Position numbers and translations under genes: made by a program
Notes under the pieces: model-generated
Told to the model about the DNA's origin: nothing
Databases searched by the model: none
What the model saw: the letters and a program-made list of their open reading frames with translations, nothing else
In this document: one piece after another, positions 8,265-16,499 of the stretch
How positions within the stretch are numbered: the stretch's first letter is position 1
Layout: each line of letters opens with the position of its first letter
Source: Fibrobacter succinogenes
GTDB taxonomy: Bacteria; Fibrobacterota; Fibrobacteria; Fibrobacterales; Fibrobacteraceae
NCBI GenBank assembly: GCA_902791475.1
Contig: CADAWC010000034.1
Location: forward strand, 1 to 52,078
Direction: 5' to 3'
DNA length: 52,078 nt

Positions 8265-8828
8265 CTATCGTTTACCAATCACTTTATTCAGCATTCTCTG
8301 GCTGCGCAATGCGACGGTCGGGTGTTCCCTGTAAATCGATGCAAAAAGTTTCGTGTACGGGATTTCGCATTCGGCAAGTTCCTGCATGGCAGCTTTCGCC
8401 TTCTGCTTCCCTACTTCCTTAAACGCATACGCATCCGCTTCAAATTCCTGATTCCAGCAGTACCAATTGAAAAACCACTTGAACGGAATCGCGGCCAGGT
8501 GTAGCCATAGCACCGCTTCGAAAAAGCCAGCATTCCAGCGAGTGACCATCGCCGCCAAGAACCACACGGCAACCATCAAGAACGCCACCTTCATCAGATT
8601 ACGCAAAATCGAATGGCGCAAAACGCGATGACCTTCTTCGTGCTTTTCCACGAACTGGCTTTTCTGCGGTTCCCTGCGGTTTTCCGGAAGCGGCACAATA
8701 TCGTTTATTAGCGGAATCAATCGCAATACGGCAAAAACGCCGCCACGCAACTGCGTCAACCTGCGTTCGCGAATTTCAATCGCAACACGCAACGCAATTT
8801 CAAGACAAAGTAAAATATATAACAACAT
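8265..8828 (-). CDS. Small M48-like membrane metallopeptidase
   Basis: 187 residues if started at the ATG 8826-8828; a TTG at 8852 is an alternative, and neither has a clear ribosome site. It probably relies on coupling to the gene ending at 8860. An N-terminal membrane helix is followed by KHEEGHRV near residues 80-87, an HExxH zinc site, two hydrophobic segments, then NQEFEADAYAFKEVG, the ExxAD third-ligand motif of M48 peptidases. It is much shorter than HtpX and is a distinct family member. The substrate is unknown. It sits between the DUF4954-like gene and the BatD-like gene on the same strand. Confidence 0.7.
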   Translation of the reverse strand: MLLYILLCLEIALRVAIEIRERRLTQLRGGVFAVLRLIPLINDIVPLPENRREPQKSQFVEKHEEGHRVLRHSILRNLMKVAFLMVAVWFLAAMVTRWNAGFFEAVLWLHLAAIPFKWFFNWYCWNQEFEADAYAFKEVGKQKAKAAMQELAECEIPYTKLFASIYREHPTVALRSQRMLNKVIGKR

Positions 8829-8859
8829 AACAGAAATATTTGCGCAGTTCAATCAATGC

Positions 8860-10728
8860 CTAAGCGATGATTTTCACAATAGCATTCAAGCGCTTGACCG
8901 ATTCTTCAAAGCGGGTCTTTTCCCACTCCACGAATCCCTTGTCCACCGGATGGGCGCTATCGTAATCGTCAAAAATCTTTCGACCGCGTTCGTTGTCGCG
9001 ATCCAAGCCATGACTTACGCTATCAAACCATTCCTTGTCGAGTTGTCTGTAACGCTTGACCAAATCGTCCATCGTCTCGGGAAGCGTTACGACTCGTGCA
9101 AGTTCCTTGTTCGTTTCACCAAGCAATTTACGCAATTCGCGTGGAGACTGCTTCGATAGCGACTCGTCGCCTTCCACAAGCGTAAGCATCAAATCGAGCA
9201 CATAACGTTCCAGATATTCACCATACGTCTTGATGGCATTCTGTCTCACGCGCTCGCGCAAGAAGTTTTCACCAAGTCCGTCAATATCAGATTTCGTATA
9301 AACATCCTTGACCATACTCACCTGCAAGCGGTTGTACGCATCAAACACCAAGCGAGCTGTTTCAGGATTGTAAATCGAGTAGAACGTAGAAGGCACAATG
9401 CCCTTGCCGCGGATAGCATACTTGTACGCATTGCGGTCGAGCGCATACGTGTTCTTTGCATAATTCCAGCCCGGCACAATTTCGTTGAGGCGCGGAGCCA
9501 CACCAACTAACTGCGGGTCACCTGCGTGAATCAACGAGAACGGGAACTTAAGTCGTTGCGGAAGCGTCGTGAGTCCACTTGCAATCAAAGTAAACGGAGA
9601 CTCACGGAAATTCGACGGGAACTTGATGTTCACGCCAAGACCAAAGAACATTCCCTGACCCGGCATCACTTCCTGATCCGGCATACGGCCCGTGTGGTTA
9701 CTACCGACGTTTGCACCATAGCCCAAGTTGCCACAGCCTTCCGGCCAAAGTGCTGCAATCAAAAGCGAATGATGGTGCATCTGCGTCATCGGTCCCATGT
9801 AAGAACTATTGACTTCGCCTTCTTCGATATGGCAGCACGGCGCAATGATAGACGACTTCACAATCGCCTTGCAACCGACCTTGCAGCGACTCATCAGAAC
9901 AGAACTCTGGACCTCGGCGCCCGTATGCACCTTAACGCCCATCTGCACATTCGTATTTTCGAGAATCACGGAATCGTAAACATGGCTCGATTCTTCAAGC
10001 GAGCTCATGATGATGGAATTGCGAATCTTTGCGGCACCTTCGATGCGGGCATGCGCACCAATCCAGCTATTGCGGATAATGTTCGTGTTCGAAACGACTG
10101 CGCCCTTCCCCACGATTCCAAACGGGAGTGCAAGTTCGGACCTATACGTGCTGAGCATTTCAGCAAAAGAATCCTGGACGCTCTGTTCAGCCTTGTGGAA
10201 CAGCTGCAAGTCGACAAGCTCCGTCGTGAGTTCCGGGAACACCATCACCTCACGGCCGCCCATCTCGTTACCCACGTTAATCAACGAACCGACCATGTAA
10301 TTAATCTTGCCGCTGCTAACAAGTGTACCTACATTCTGCACAACCGCGCTACTGCGCACAAGCACATTGCTCAACGTCGAGACCTTGTAAATCAAGGCGT
10401 TCTCGATAATGCAGTTGTGAACCATGCAATCGTAAATACCTGTAGCGACCGAAATGTCACCCGGCAAGAGGAGCGTACCAAAAAACTTCGGGAGGCGCAC
10501 ATCGCCCATAAAACTCGAACAGAAAATACGGTTCGGGTCAAAGTCGGGCTCGACTAGAACCTTCGACCAGTCATCACAACTGTTCCCGTTTTTCTCCAAA
10601 ATCTGGATTTCGAAAGCCGTCATCGGACGGTACTTGCCAGTCGCTGATTTGATGGCCTTAAAATTTTCGACCGAAGTAGCCAAAACACTGCTCTTCAGCG
10701 CTTTTTTCAATTTTAACAATCGCTGCAT
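8860..10728 (-). CDS. DUF4954-like left-handed beta-helix protein
   Basis: 622 residues from MQRLLKLKKALK. A longer frame to 10779 would overlap the divergent gene at 10757, so the ATG at 10726-10728 is preferred, although no clear ribosome site is visible. Residues ~85-330 show hexapeptide-like strands ([VI]xNxxI, 'SSAVVQN', 'GAVVSNTNIIRNSWIGAHAR', 'SSIIAPCC'), consistent with a UDP-GlcNAc-acyltransferase-type beta-helix; many Cys and His line one face. The C-terminal 150 residues are helical and charged. The architecture matches the uncharacterised family I know as DUF4954, which may be a sugar or acyl nucleotidyltransferase relative. No catalytic residues can be assigned. Confidence 0.65.
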   Translation of the reverse strand: MQRLLKLKKALKSSVLATSVENFKAIKSATGKYRPMTAFEIQILEKNGNSCDDWSKVLVEPDFDPNRIFCSSFMGDVRLPKFFGTLLLPGDISVATGIYDCMVHNCIIENALIYKVSTLSNVLVRSSAVVQNVGTLVSSGKINYMVGSLINVGNEMGGREVMVFPELTTELVDLQLFHKAEQSVQDSFAEMLSTYRSELALPFGIVGKGAVVSNTNIIRNSWIGAHARIEGAAKIRNSIIMSSLEESSHVYDSVILENTNVQMGVKVHTGAEVQSSVLMSRCKVGCKAIVKSSIIAPCCHIEEGEVNSSYMGPMTQMHHHSLLIAALWPEGCGNLGYGANVGSNHTGRMPDQEVMPGQGMFFGLGVNIKFPSNFRESPFTLIASGLTTLPQRLKFPFSLIHAGDPQLVGVAPRLNEIVPGWNYAKNTYALDRNAYKYAIRGKGIVPSTFYSIYNPETARLVFDAYNRLQVSMVKDVYTKSDIDGLGENFLRERVRQNAIKTYGEYLERYVLDLMLTLVEGDESLSKQSPRELRKLLGETNKELARVVTLPETMDDLVKRYRQLDKEWFDSVSHGLDRDNERGRKIFDDYDSAHPVDKGFVEWEKTRFEESVKRLNAIVKIIA

Positions 10729-10756
10729 GGTTAAAAAATAGACTAAATTAGGGGCG

Positions 10757-11221
10757 ATGATGAAGGAATACCTCTTCAACGTGATTAAAAAACATCAATA
10801 CAATATCTCCATCTATACGGAAGATATTTTTGAGAGACGTTGTCAGGAAGAAATTATCCGCAGCGATGAGGATAAGAGTTTCTTCGTGTATATAGAATTT
10901 GACTTTGAATCTATACAAGGAATCCTCGGAAACGAGAGTAACTCACAACAATTCTGGAACATCTTTTTAGAAACGCTTTCCCAAAACAAACGCGGAAGCG
11001 ACATTCTCGGATTCCTCGAACATGAAAGCGGAATTGGACTTTTGCTCCTGGATTCTAAACTTGACGGCTGGACACGCCTTGCAGGTCGCTTTATTCGTAC
11101 CGCAAGCAAGCATGATTTCGATATCATGAGTCTCGTGCTTGAAAACAACGTAAAGCCAATCGTCTATCCAAGCTGCATCCAGGACATCCAGGCACAGCAG
11201 GCCGCAAAGCAGGAACAATGA
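10757..11221 (+). CDS. Degenerate GGDEF-like protein upstream of a glycosyltransferase
   Basis: 154 residues. The pattern FFVYIEFDF..., then NKRGSDILGFLEHESGIGLLLLDS, follows the core of diguanylate cyclase domains (RxSDxxGRxGGDEFxxLLP), but the GGDEF catalytic loop is replaced by HESGIG, so no cyclic-di-GMP synthesis is expected. It may bind a nucleotide or a partner. The stop overlaps the start of the next gene by four bases (ATGA), so the two are translationally coupled, suggesting a role in regulating that glycosyltransferase. Identification as GGDEF-like is by pattern and moderately uncertain. Confidence 0.55.
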   Translation: MMKEYLFNVIKKHQYNISIYTEDIFERRCQEEIIRSDEDKSFFVYIEFDFESIQGILGNESNSQQFWNIFLETLSQNKRGSDILGFLEHESGIGLLLLDSKLDGWTRLAGRFIRTASKHDFDIMSLVLENNVKPIVYPSCIQDIQAQQAAKQEQ

Positions 11222-12516
11222 AAGTTCTCGTCATAGGCTCCGTCTATCCAAGATTTCAAGAAGACGCCGAAGTCCCTTGGCTGCGCACTTCTATCGCACA
11301 CCTGAAAAAAGCGGGTGTCGAAATCCAAGTGCTCGCCCCAGCCTACAAAGGACTCAAGAGCCATGACATCGACGGCACGCACGTGAACCGTTTCCGTTAC
11401 GCGCCCGCAAGCTGGGAAATCCTCACGCATGAGGAAGGCGCCCCAAGCAAGATGGCATCCAAGCCGTGGCTGCAACTACTCGCCATCCCTTACATCATCA
11501 ACGGATTTTTCCAATGCATCAGGATTTGCCGCAAGTGGCGCCCCGACGTAATCCACGCACACTGGCCGTTCCCGCATGCCTACATCGCACTCGGAGCAGC
11601 AAAGCTTTTTAGAATTCCGCTTGTGCTGAATTTTCATGGTGCAGAACTTTTGCTCATCCGCAAAAAGAAGTGGGTCAAACCGCTTTTGAAATTTGCCATC
11701 GGGCAAGCGCAAGCGGTCTTTGCAAACTCGAGTTTCACCGCCGGGAAAATCAAGGCGCTCCGCAATGTGGATGTCGAATGGAGCCCGTACGGAACAACAC
11801 TTGAGACGAGTAGGTTGCAAGGTGAGTGTCGCAACGGCAAATTTATTTGCCGGTATGACCGAACCGCAGCACCTGACGCCGAAGGCGTCAAAGACGAGCA
11901 ACTCCCCGTGCCGCATCCAGTGAACGGAAAATTCAAAATTCTCTTTGTCGGACGACACATCGAACGCAAGGGAATCTGCTACCTTATCGAAGCCGCAAAG
12001 TACCTGCCCAAAGACAAGTTCGAAATACGCATCGTCGGTGTCGGTGACTTGACCGAACAGCTTAAGCAACAAGCAGCTTTATTAGACGAGAGACGAGAGA
12101 CGAGAGACGAGAGAACGCAATCAGCATCAGTCATCTTCACGGGCAAGCTCTCGCCCGAAGCTCTCGCAAACGAATACAAGACGGCAAACGTCTTTACACT
12201 TCCAGCTATCGTCGATCACAAAGGCGACACCGAAGGACTCGGAGTCGTACTCATCGAAGCCATGGAACTTGGACTGCCGATTGTCGCAAGCAATGTCGGC
12301 GGCATCCCGGATGTCGTTGTCGACGGAGAATCCGGGATTCTCGTTCCCGAGAAGGACCCTGTCGCACTTGCCGATGCCTTCAAGCGCCTCGAAGCAAACC
12401 CGACATTGATTCAAAAACTTCTCGCCGGTGCCCGCAAACGCATTGACGAATGCTTCACCTGGGATGGCATCATCGAACGCCAGGTTGAAGTTTATAAGCG
12501 CCTTCAACGCAGTTAA
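11218..12516 (+). CDS. GT4-family glycosyltransferase carrying two in-frame repeat insertions
   Basis: 432 residues. GT-B fold: N-terminal MKVLVIGSVYPRFQEDAEVP, HAHWPFPHAY, the acceptor-side FHGAELL, the C-terminal Rossmann half ILFVGRHIERKG, and the donor-site E-x7-E as Glu339...Glu347 in EGLGVVLIEAMELGLPIVAS. It is expected to transfer a sugar from an NDP-sugar to a cell-surface glycan. Two segments do not fit the fold: residues ~198-228, encoded by a hairpin repeat (11805-11905), and ~290-300 (DERRETRDERT), encoded by an ACGAGAG tract (12084-12116). Both sit in interdomain or surface loops and keep the frame open. ATGA overlap with the upstream gene; terminator at 12544. Confidence 0.88.
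   Translation: MKVLVIGSVYPRFQEDAEVPWLRTSIAHLKKAGVEIQVLAPAYKGLKSHDIDGTHVNRFRYAPASWEILTHEEGAPSKMASKPWLQLLAIPYIINGFFQCIRICRKWRPDVIHAHWPFPHAYIALGAAKLFRIPLVLNFHGAELLLIRKKKWVKPLLKFAIGQAQAVFANSSFTAGKIKALRNVDVEWSPYGTTLETSRLQGECRNGKFICRYDRTAAPDAEGVKDEQLPVPHPVNGKFKILFVGRHIERKGICYLIEAAKYLPKDKFEIRIVGVGDLTEQLKQQAALLDERRETRDERTQSASVIFTGKLSPEALANEYKTANVFTLPAIVDHKGDTEGLGVVLIEAMELGLPIVASNVGGIPDVVVDGESGILVPEKDPVALADAFKRLEANPTLIQKLLAGARKRIDECFTWDGIIERQVEVYKRLQRS
11805..11905. repeat. Hairpin-module repeat inside the GT4 gene
   Basis: The segment contains GTGAGTGTCGCAACGG, the hairpin GGCAAATTTATTTGCC (11836-11851), GGTATGACCGA, and TGACGCC-GAA-GGCGTCA (11874-11890). The order and wording match the intergenic modules at 18192-18271 (inverse) and 37738-37822, which share GAGTGT(C/T)GCGACGGG, CCGGCAT(G/A)ACCGAG and GACGCCG(A/T)AGGCGTC. 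Confidence 0.75.
12084..12116. repeat. ACGAGAG tandem repeat inside the GT4 gene
   Basis: Four head-to-tail copies of the unit GAGACGA/ACGAGAG, reading DERRETRDER in the gene's frame. Confidence 0.85.
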
Positions 12517-12543
12517 TAGTTATTTAGTGAATAAAAAAAATAA

Positions 12544-12568
12544 CCGCGAGTCTTCGCGGCGTTTTTTG
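12544..12568 (+). terminator. Rho-independent terminator after GT4 gene
   Basis: Six-base stem CCGCGA/TCGCGG with loop GTCT, then CG and six T. Confidence 0.85.
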
Positions 12569-12577
12569 ATATTTCTA

Positions 12578-12640
12578 GTAACTGTACCAAGGGTACGATT
12601 ATTAACACCTAACCCCTAATACCTATAACCTAAAACCTAC
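12578..12640. repeat. CCTAATACCTA-type repeat with small hairpin core
   Basis: A hairpin, GTACC-AAG-GGTAC, is followed by CGATTATTAA and then degenerate CCTAA/CCTATAA units up to the stop of the next gene. Similar arms and CGATTAT linker occur at 16571-16668. Confidence 0.7.
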
Positions 12641-13062
12641 TTGACCTTGAATCCGGCTTTTTCAAAAGCAAGCTTGTTTTCCGGATTCTTCATGGCAACA
12701 TTAGTAATCCAGTCAAATTCCGCAATGCCCCCCTGCAAACCAGCACGTGCACAAAGCTGGTCACGAGCTACATTGTAAGCATTAAGAATCTGAATCTTTT
12801 CAAAATCCTTGGCATTGTCTATTTTTTCAGACCACTTTACGCCAAGTTCAACAAGACCATTGCTTGCCTTAGCATAAACGGTAGCTTTTTCGACAGTGAT
12901 GATGGATTTTGCAGGAGCCGTAAACGGAAGCACAGGAACAATCGGCTGCGACTGCGGCAGCACTACCTGATTCGTAGATTTTGCTTCCGGCTGCTTGTCA
13001 GAACAAGAAACAAAAAAAGAGGCGATTGCCAAAAGAGAAATTGCTAGAATTTTTTTTGACAT
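12637..13062 (-). CDS. Small predicted lipoprotein
   Basis: 141 residues. Signal peptide with lipobox FVSC (Cys20), followed by SDKQPEAKS, a typical outer-membrane lipoprotein start in this genome. The rest is a single small domain with two Cys-containing helices (IQILNAYNVARDQLCARAGL...FDWITNVAMKNPENKLAFEK). I recognise no family. GAGGCG precedes the ATG. The stop codon abuts the CCTAA-type repeat. It lies just downstream of the tRNA gene on the same strand. Confidence 0.7.
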   Translation of the reverse strand: MSKKILAISLLAIASFFVSCSDKQPEAKSTNQVVLPQSQPIVPVLPFTAPAKSIITVEKATVYAKASNGLVELGVKWSEKIDNAKDFEKIQILNAYNVARDQLCARAGLQGGIAEFDWITNVAMKNPENKLAFEKAGFKVK

Positions 13063-13084
13063 GCTCGCCTCTTTTTTTTTGTAA

Positions 13085-13156
13085 TAGCGGTTCAGGGATT
13101 TGAACCCCGGACCAATGGATTATGATTCCAGTGCTCTACCGCTGAGCTAAACCGCC
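13085..13156 (-). tRNA. tRNA with CAT anticodon (Met, possibly Ile2)
   Basis: A complete 72-nt cloverleaf: acceptor GGCGGTT/AACCGCT with a terminal G-U pair, D arm GCTC/GAGC, anticodon loop ATCATAA giving anticodon CAT, T arm CGGGG-TTCAAAT-CCCTG, discriminator A. CCA is not encoded. The outermost anticodon-stem pair is a C-U mismatch. The lack of a three-G-C anticodon stem argues against initiator tRNA, leaving elongator Met or lysidine-modified Ile2; presence of tilS-type identity elements cannot be judged. Confidence 0.92.
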
Positions 13157-13191
13157 ATTGACTGCAAATTTAGTAAAAGATTTTAGGAATT

Positions 13192-13941
13192 TCAAGGGGT
13201 ATTTGAAAAATAAACCTTTGTTTCCATAAAATTTTCGCCCCATTCAATCACGCGCCAGCCCGGTGCAGCAGAACTTAGACAAAATACAGAAATATTCGGG
13301 TCAATCTGCATCTGCGTCGACGGAGTGACATAGACAGTTTTGTCACCAATCTTCTCAACCATCTCGCTATGGTAGTGCCCAACAAAAATATATTTGAGAT
13401 TATTAATCTTCGAAAGCGTTGCCTGGACTTCGTCGATGTTCTTCATCGAATAGCGCAAGTCCATAAACTTGTGATTGCAGTGGCATGGCGGATGATGGAG
13501 GAACAAAAGAACTTCGCCATCTACTTTTGCTGTTTCCTGTTCAAGCCAAGAAAGCTGCTCGGCAGAAACCGTTCCGTCAGCGCTATCCAAGAAAAATATA
13601 GATCGTCCATCAATATCGTAACGGTAATAGCATTTGCCATTGTGGATTTTTCCATCCAGGTCAAAATACTTTCTCATGATTTCAAGATTATCATGATTTC
13701 CCGGAATGACACAAATAGGAACTTTGCTGTCTTTCACTATATCGGCAATATAGGAATAGGCATCCGGTGTCGCATTATCGGCTAAATCGCCAGAAAGCAC
13801 CAAAAGATCCAAATCCTTCATGTATTTGGAATTATACGCAGTCAAGAAATTCTTGCAGACATCGATATCTTGCACAGGAGTTGTGCCTTCACCAATGTGC
13901 ATATCAGTTATCTGACCAATTTTTAGAACTTTCTTTTCCAT
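13192..13941 (-). CDS. Calcineurin-like metallophosphoesterase (CpdA-type)
   Basis: 249 residues with all five blocks of the metallophosphoesterase fold in order: ITDMHIG (D-x-H, ~13-16), VLSGDLADNA (~50), VIPGNHD (~80), LFLHHPPCH (~148) and FVGHYHSE (~189). These bind two metal ions. The size and spacing match cyclic-nucleotide phosphodiesterases of the CpdA/ICC group, but the natural substrate cannot be read from sequence. No signal peptide, so cytoplasmic. It is followed by the tRNA gene on the same strand. Confidence 0.85.
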   Translation of the reverse strand: MEKKVLKIGQITDMHIGEGTTPVQDIDVCKNFLTAYNSKYMKDLDLLVLSGDLADNATPDAYSYIADIVKDSKVPICVIPGNHDNLEIMRKYFDLDGKIHNGKCYYRYDIDGRSIFFLDSADGTVSAEQLSWLEQETAKVDGEVLLFLHHPPCHCNHKFMDLRYSMKNIDEVQATLSKINNLKYIFVGHYHSEMVEKIGDKTVYVTPSTQMQIDPNISVFCLSSAAPGWRVIEWGENFMETKVYFSNTP

Positions 13942-14303
13942 ACAACTACGTAGAATATACTAGAATATAGCTTTTAAGATAAAAAAACGATATTTTAATT
14001 CAGTTTTTTGTGCTTTTTCTAATAACGTGCATACTTTTGTGAAATTTGTCACACAATCTTCAACATACTTTCGTGACCATTTCGTGAATTAACATTGAAA
14101 ACTCAGGTTCAACATCTATCAACGTTGAAAAAAGTGAATAGATTTTAAATTTTCAACATTAATCCACAATTTCTTTATTTCTGTAACTCATTGATTATCA
14201 TAGATTTACGTTTTAGAATCAAAATTTTTATCCACTATTCACTACATTAAATATTAAATACTATATATAAATATATCTAGTATTATTTAATATAGGTGGT
14301 TGA
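13942..14303. other. AT-rich intergenic region with iterated TTCAACA motifs
   Basis: This 362-base gap contains at least three TTCAACA(T) copies (about 14069, 14109, 14152), a CAACGTTG palindrome, paired TTTCGTGA motifs near 14069-14092, a DnaA-box-like TTATCCACT at 14228-14236, and an AT-only stretch at 14247-14295. It lies downstream of bactofilin (stop at 14304) and upstream of the phosphoesterase start, so it should hold that gene's promoter. No open frame is credible. Confidence 0.45.
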
Positions 14304-14660
14304 TTACTTTTCCTTCTTGCCTGCAGACATTTCGTTCATGTCGCAGGAACCCTGAAAGATGGCACCTTCGTTGATAACGAGCTGTTCTGCTTTTACGTTT
14401 CCGATTATTTTGGCATTATCCTGCAATAGGAGTTTGCTTTTGCAATCTACATTCCCTTTGATGACACCAGCAAGAATAGCGGCGCCACATTTGACGTCGC
14501 CCTCTATAATAGCAAGTTTTTCGAGAATTAACTCTCCATCGATAGAGACGTTTCCGTAAACTTTTCCGGCGATGCGCAAATCCGTTTTTCCGGCTATGTC
14601 GCCATTAACCTGAACACTTCTCCCAATTTGAGTGAATTCCTGTTCATTTTTGCTCGCCAT
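14304..14660 (-). CDS. Bactofilin
   Basis: 118 residues of repeated short beta strands: IGRSVQVNGDIAGKTDLRIAG, GNVSIDGELILEKLAIIEGDV, GVIKGNVDCKSKLLLQDNAKI and so on (DUF583), which fold into a right-handed beta-helix and polymerise into non-nucleotide cytoskeletal filaments. A charged C-terminal tail ends KKEK. It is the last gene of the rsmG-parA-parB-M23 peptidase series. In other bacteria bactofilins position M23 peptidases or ParAB, so the context suggests a link between chromosome segregation and wall shape. Confidence 0.93.
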   Translation of the reverse strand: MASKNEQEFTQIGRSVQVNGDIAGKTDLRIAGKVYGNVSIDGELILEKLAIIEGDVKCGAAILAGVIKGNVDCKSKLLLQDNAKIIGNVKAEQLVINEGAIFQGSCDMNEMSAGKKEK

Positions 14661-14683
14661 AATTTTCCCCTTCTTTTATATAG

Positions 14684-15484
14684 CTAGTACGTAAATATTG
14701 TTTCTGGATCCTGCGGTAAATTGTTTTTGGTAATGGCGTAATGCAAGTGCGGACCGCTCGTGTTGCCGGTGTCGCCAACATAGCCAATGACATCTCCTTT
14801 TGTAACGTTCGCTCCCCTTCGAATTCTTATACTTTTGAGATGTGAATAGGATGACTTGTAACCGTTCTGGTGGTCGATGACAACTGTGTTTCCGAGATCG
14901 CCGCTGTTACCTGCAAACGTGACCTTTCCGCTACCCGATGCAAAGACCGGGTTTCCCTTGCGGGCCGAGATGTCGATTCCCAGGTGCTTATTTTCGTATG
15001 AAAACTTTTTACTGATAATGCCGACCGCCGGAATCACGTTCGGGATGCGTTCCAGGCGGATTTTTTCGTCGGTCGTAAGCCAGTTGTGGATTCCTTCGAA
15101 GTCGATGTGGTTCTTTTCGGACGGTACGTGCGCAAAACGGTTGCGCTCGATGATGCTGTTGATTTTGTTGGAGTCGTTTTCGAGGAATGTCTCGAAGATG
15201 TTCTGGATTCGGTTTTCCATAATCCACAGCGAGTCGAGTCTTGAGAAGAGCTCTTCGTAGTTCGCATTCTGCTTCACGAGCTGCGCGTTGTGCACGCGCA
15301 TCTTTTCGTAAGTAATGAGAGTCTTGTTGATCTTTGCAATGTGGACTATGAATAAAATAAGGATAATCGCGACCAGGACAAGCCCGATATGGAACAAGAC
15401 AAATTGCTTGCTCGATATGCGGTACTTCCTTGAACCGGTCGTGTTTTCCGGAATAATCTGGATGGTGTAATACTTACGACTCAC
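14684..15484 (-). CDS. Membrane-anchored M23 (LytM-type) peptidase
   Basis: 266 residues. One membrane helix at ~30-50, a coiled-coil region at ~55-115, then an M23 domain. Zinc ligands are present: His167 and Asp171 in HLGIDISA, and His248 in GPHLHYAI; His215 (SYSHL) and His246 are the catalytic-side residues. It is therefore expected to cleave peptidoglycan cross-links in the periplasm rather than being a degenerate EnvC-type activator. It lies 10 bases after parB and 23 before bactofilin, clearly one operon. Confidence 0.9.
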   Translation of the reverse strand: MSRKYYTIQIIPENTTGSRKYRISSKQFVLFHIGLVLVAIILILFIVHIAKINKTLITYEKMRVHNAQLVKQNANYEELFSRLDSLWIMENRIQNIFETFLENDSNKINSIIERNRFAHVPSEKNHIDFEGIHNWLTTDEKIRLERIPNVIPAVGIISKKFSYENKHLGIDISARKGNPVFASGSGKVTFAGNSGDLGNTVVIDHQNGYKSSYSHLKSIRIRRGANVTKGDVIGYVGDTGNTSGPHLHYAITKNNLPQDPETIFTY

Positions 15485-15494
15485 GATTTTACCG

Positions 15495-16496
15495 TTAGCG
15501 GTTGTCCATTATTTCCTGAATTCGAGTCAGGTCGTCCATGGAATAGTAGTTGATGACGATGGTGCCCTTGGTCTGGTCCTTGGCGCTCGGGTTGAGTGCG
15601 ACCTTTGTACCGAAGAACGTTTCAAGCCTGTTTTCGAAGTTCTTAAGGTCGGCGCTGAGTTCCGGCTTCGGTCTCGGTTCGCTGCCGTGGACTTCCGGCA
15701 TTTCATCTTCTTCGGAAACGGCTGCGACATTTTCAGGTTCCGCTTCTCTCGTCTCTCCACTCTCGTCTCTCGTCTGAGCAAACGGATCTTCGCCGCGGGC
15801 AATCGCCTCGATCTGGCGGACGTTCAAACCTTCTTCGATGACGCGCTTTGCGAGAGCTTCCGGGTCTGCAATTTTTTCACTGCAGAGAGCACGGGCGGCA
15901 CCGCCTGCAAGTTTGCCTTCCTGAATCCAGGCCTGCACCTGGTTCGGGAGCTTCAAAAGACGAAGTGCGTTCGTGATGGCGGAACGGGATTTGCCGACTG
16001 TCTTGGCCAAGTCGTCGTGCGTGTAGTTGTGGTTGTCAATCAACTGCTGGTAAGACTGTGCCACTTCGATCGGGTTCAGGTCTACACGCTGGATGTTCTC
16101 GATGAGAGCCCATTCGCTCATGGTCTTGTCGTCGAGATTTTCGTAAACCTGAGCCTTGATGGTTCTGCAGTTGGCGAGTTTCGATGCACGGGTACGGCGT
16201 TCACCGCTGATGATCTGGTAACGGTCGCCCACCTTGCGGACAGCAATCGGCTGGATGAGTCCGTGCTTTTCGATGGTTTCAGCAAGTTCGACAAGTTCAT
16301 CGTCATCGAAGAACTTACGCGGCTGGAACGGATTCGGGTCAATCAAGTCGATGTTGATTTCGACGATTTTCTGATTGTCCGGATTTACATTTTCGTTTGT
16401 AGCGGTATTGTTGATAGCGTTATCGACAGAGTTGCCGAGAACATCGTGTGCCTTAAAAATTGCAGAGAGACCGCGACCAAGTGCTTGTTTACCCAT
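15495..16496 (-). CDS. parB: Chromosome partitioning protein ParB
   Basis: 333 residues. Starts MGKQALGRGLSAIF. The ParB/Srx CTPase domain at ~43-140 includes GERRTRA (98-104) and ENIQRVDLNPIE; the HTH region at ~158-185 (DLAKTVGKSRSAITNALRLL) reads parS; the C-terminal dimerisation domain is 283-333. A charged linker at 236-282 contains QTRDESGETREAEPE, encoded by an ACGAGAG-type repeat. Four strong parS sites lie at 18350, 20394, 20753 and 22749, on the far side of rsmG. The usual role is to load on parS, spread, and recruit SMC and ParA. Confidence 0.96.
   Translation of the reverse strand: MGKQALGRGLSAIFKAHDVLGNSVDNAINNTATNENVNPDNQKIVEINIDLIDPNPFQPRKFFDDDELVELAETIEKHGLIQPIAVRKVGDRYQIISGERRTRASKLANCRTIKAQVYENLDDKTMSEWALIENIQRVDLNPIEVAQSYQQLIDNHNYTHDDLAKTVGKSRSAITNALRLLKLPNQVQAWIQEGKLAGGAARALCSEKIADPEALAKRVIEEGLNVRQIEAIARGEDPFAQTRDESGETREAEPENVAAVSEEDEMPEVHGSEPRPKPELSADLKNFENRLETFFGTKVALNPSAKDQTKGTIVINYYSMDDLTRIQEIMDNR
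15745..15775. repeat. ACGAGAG-type repeat inside parB
   Basis: TCTCTCGTCTCTC, a short spacer and CTCTCGTCTCTCGTCT on the plus strand. It encodes part of the charged linker between the DNA-binding and dimerisation domains of ParB. Confidence 0.8.
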
Positions 16497-16499
16497 AAT

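Noticed and set aside
12084..12116. ACGAGAG tandem units as a CRISPR array
   Set aside because: Seven-base units without spacers; no cas genes; copies are dispersed.
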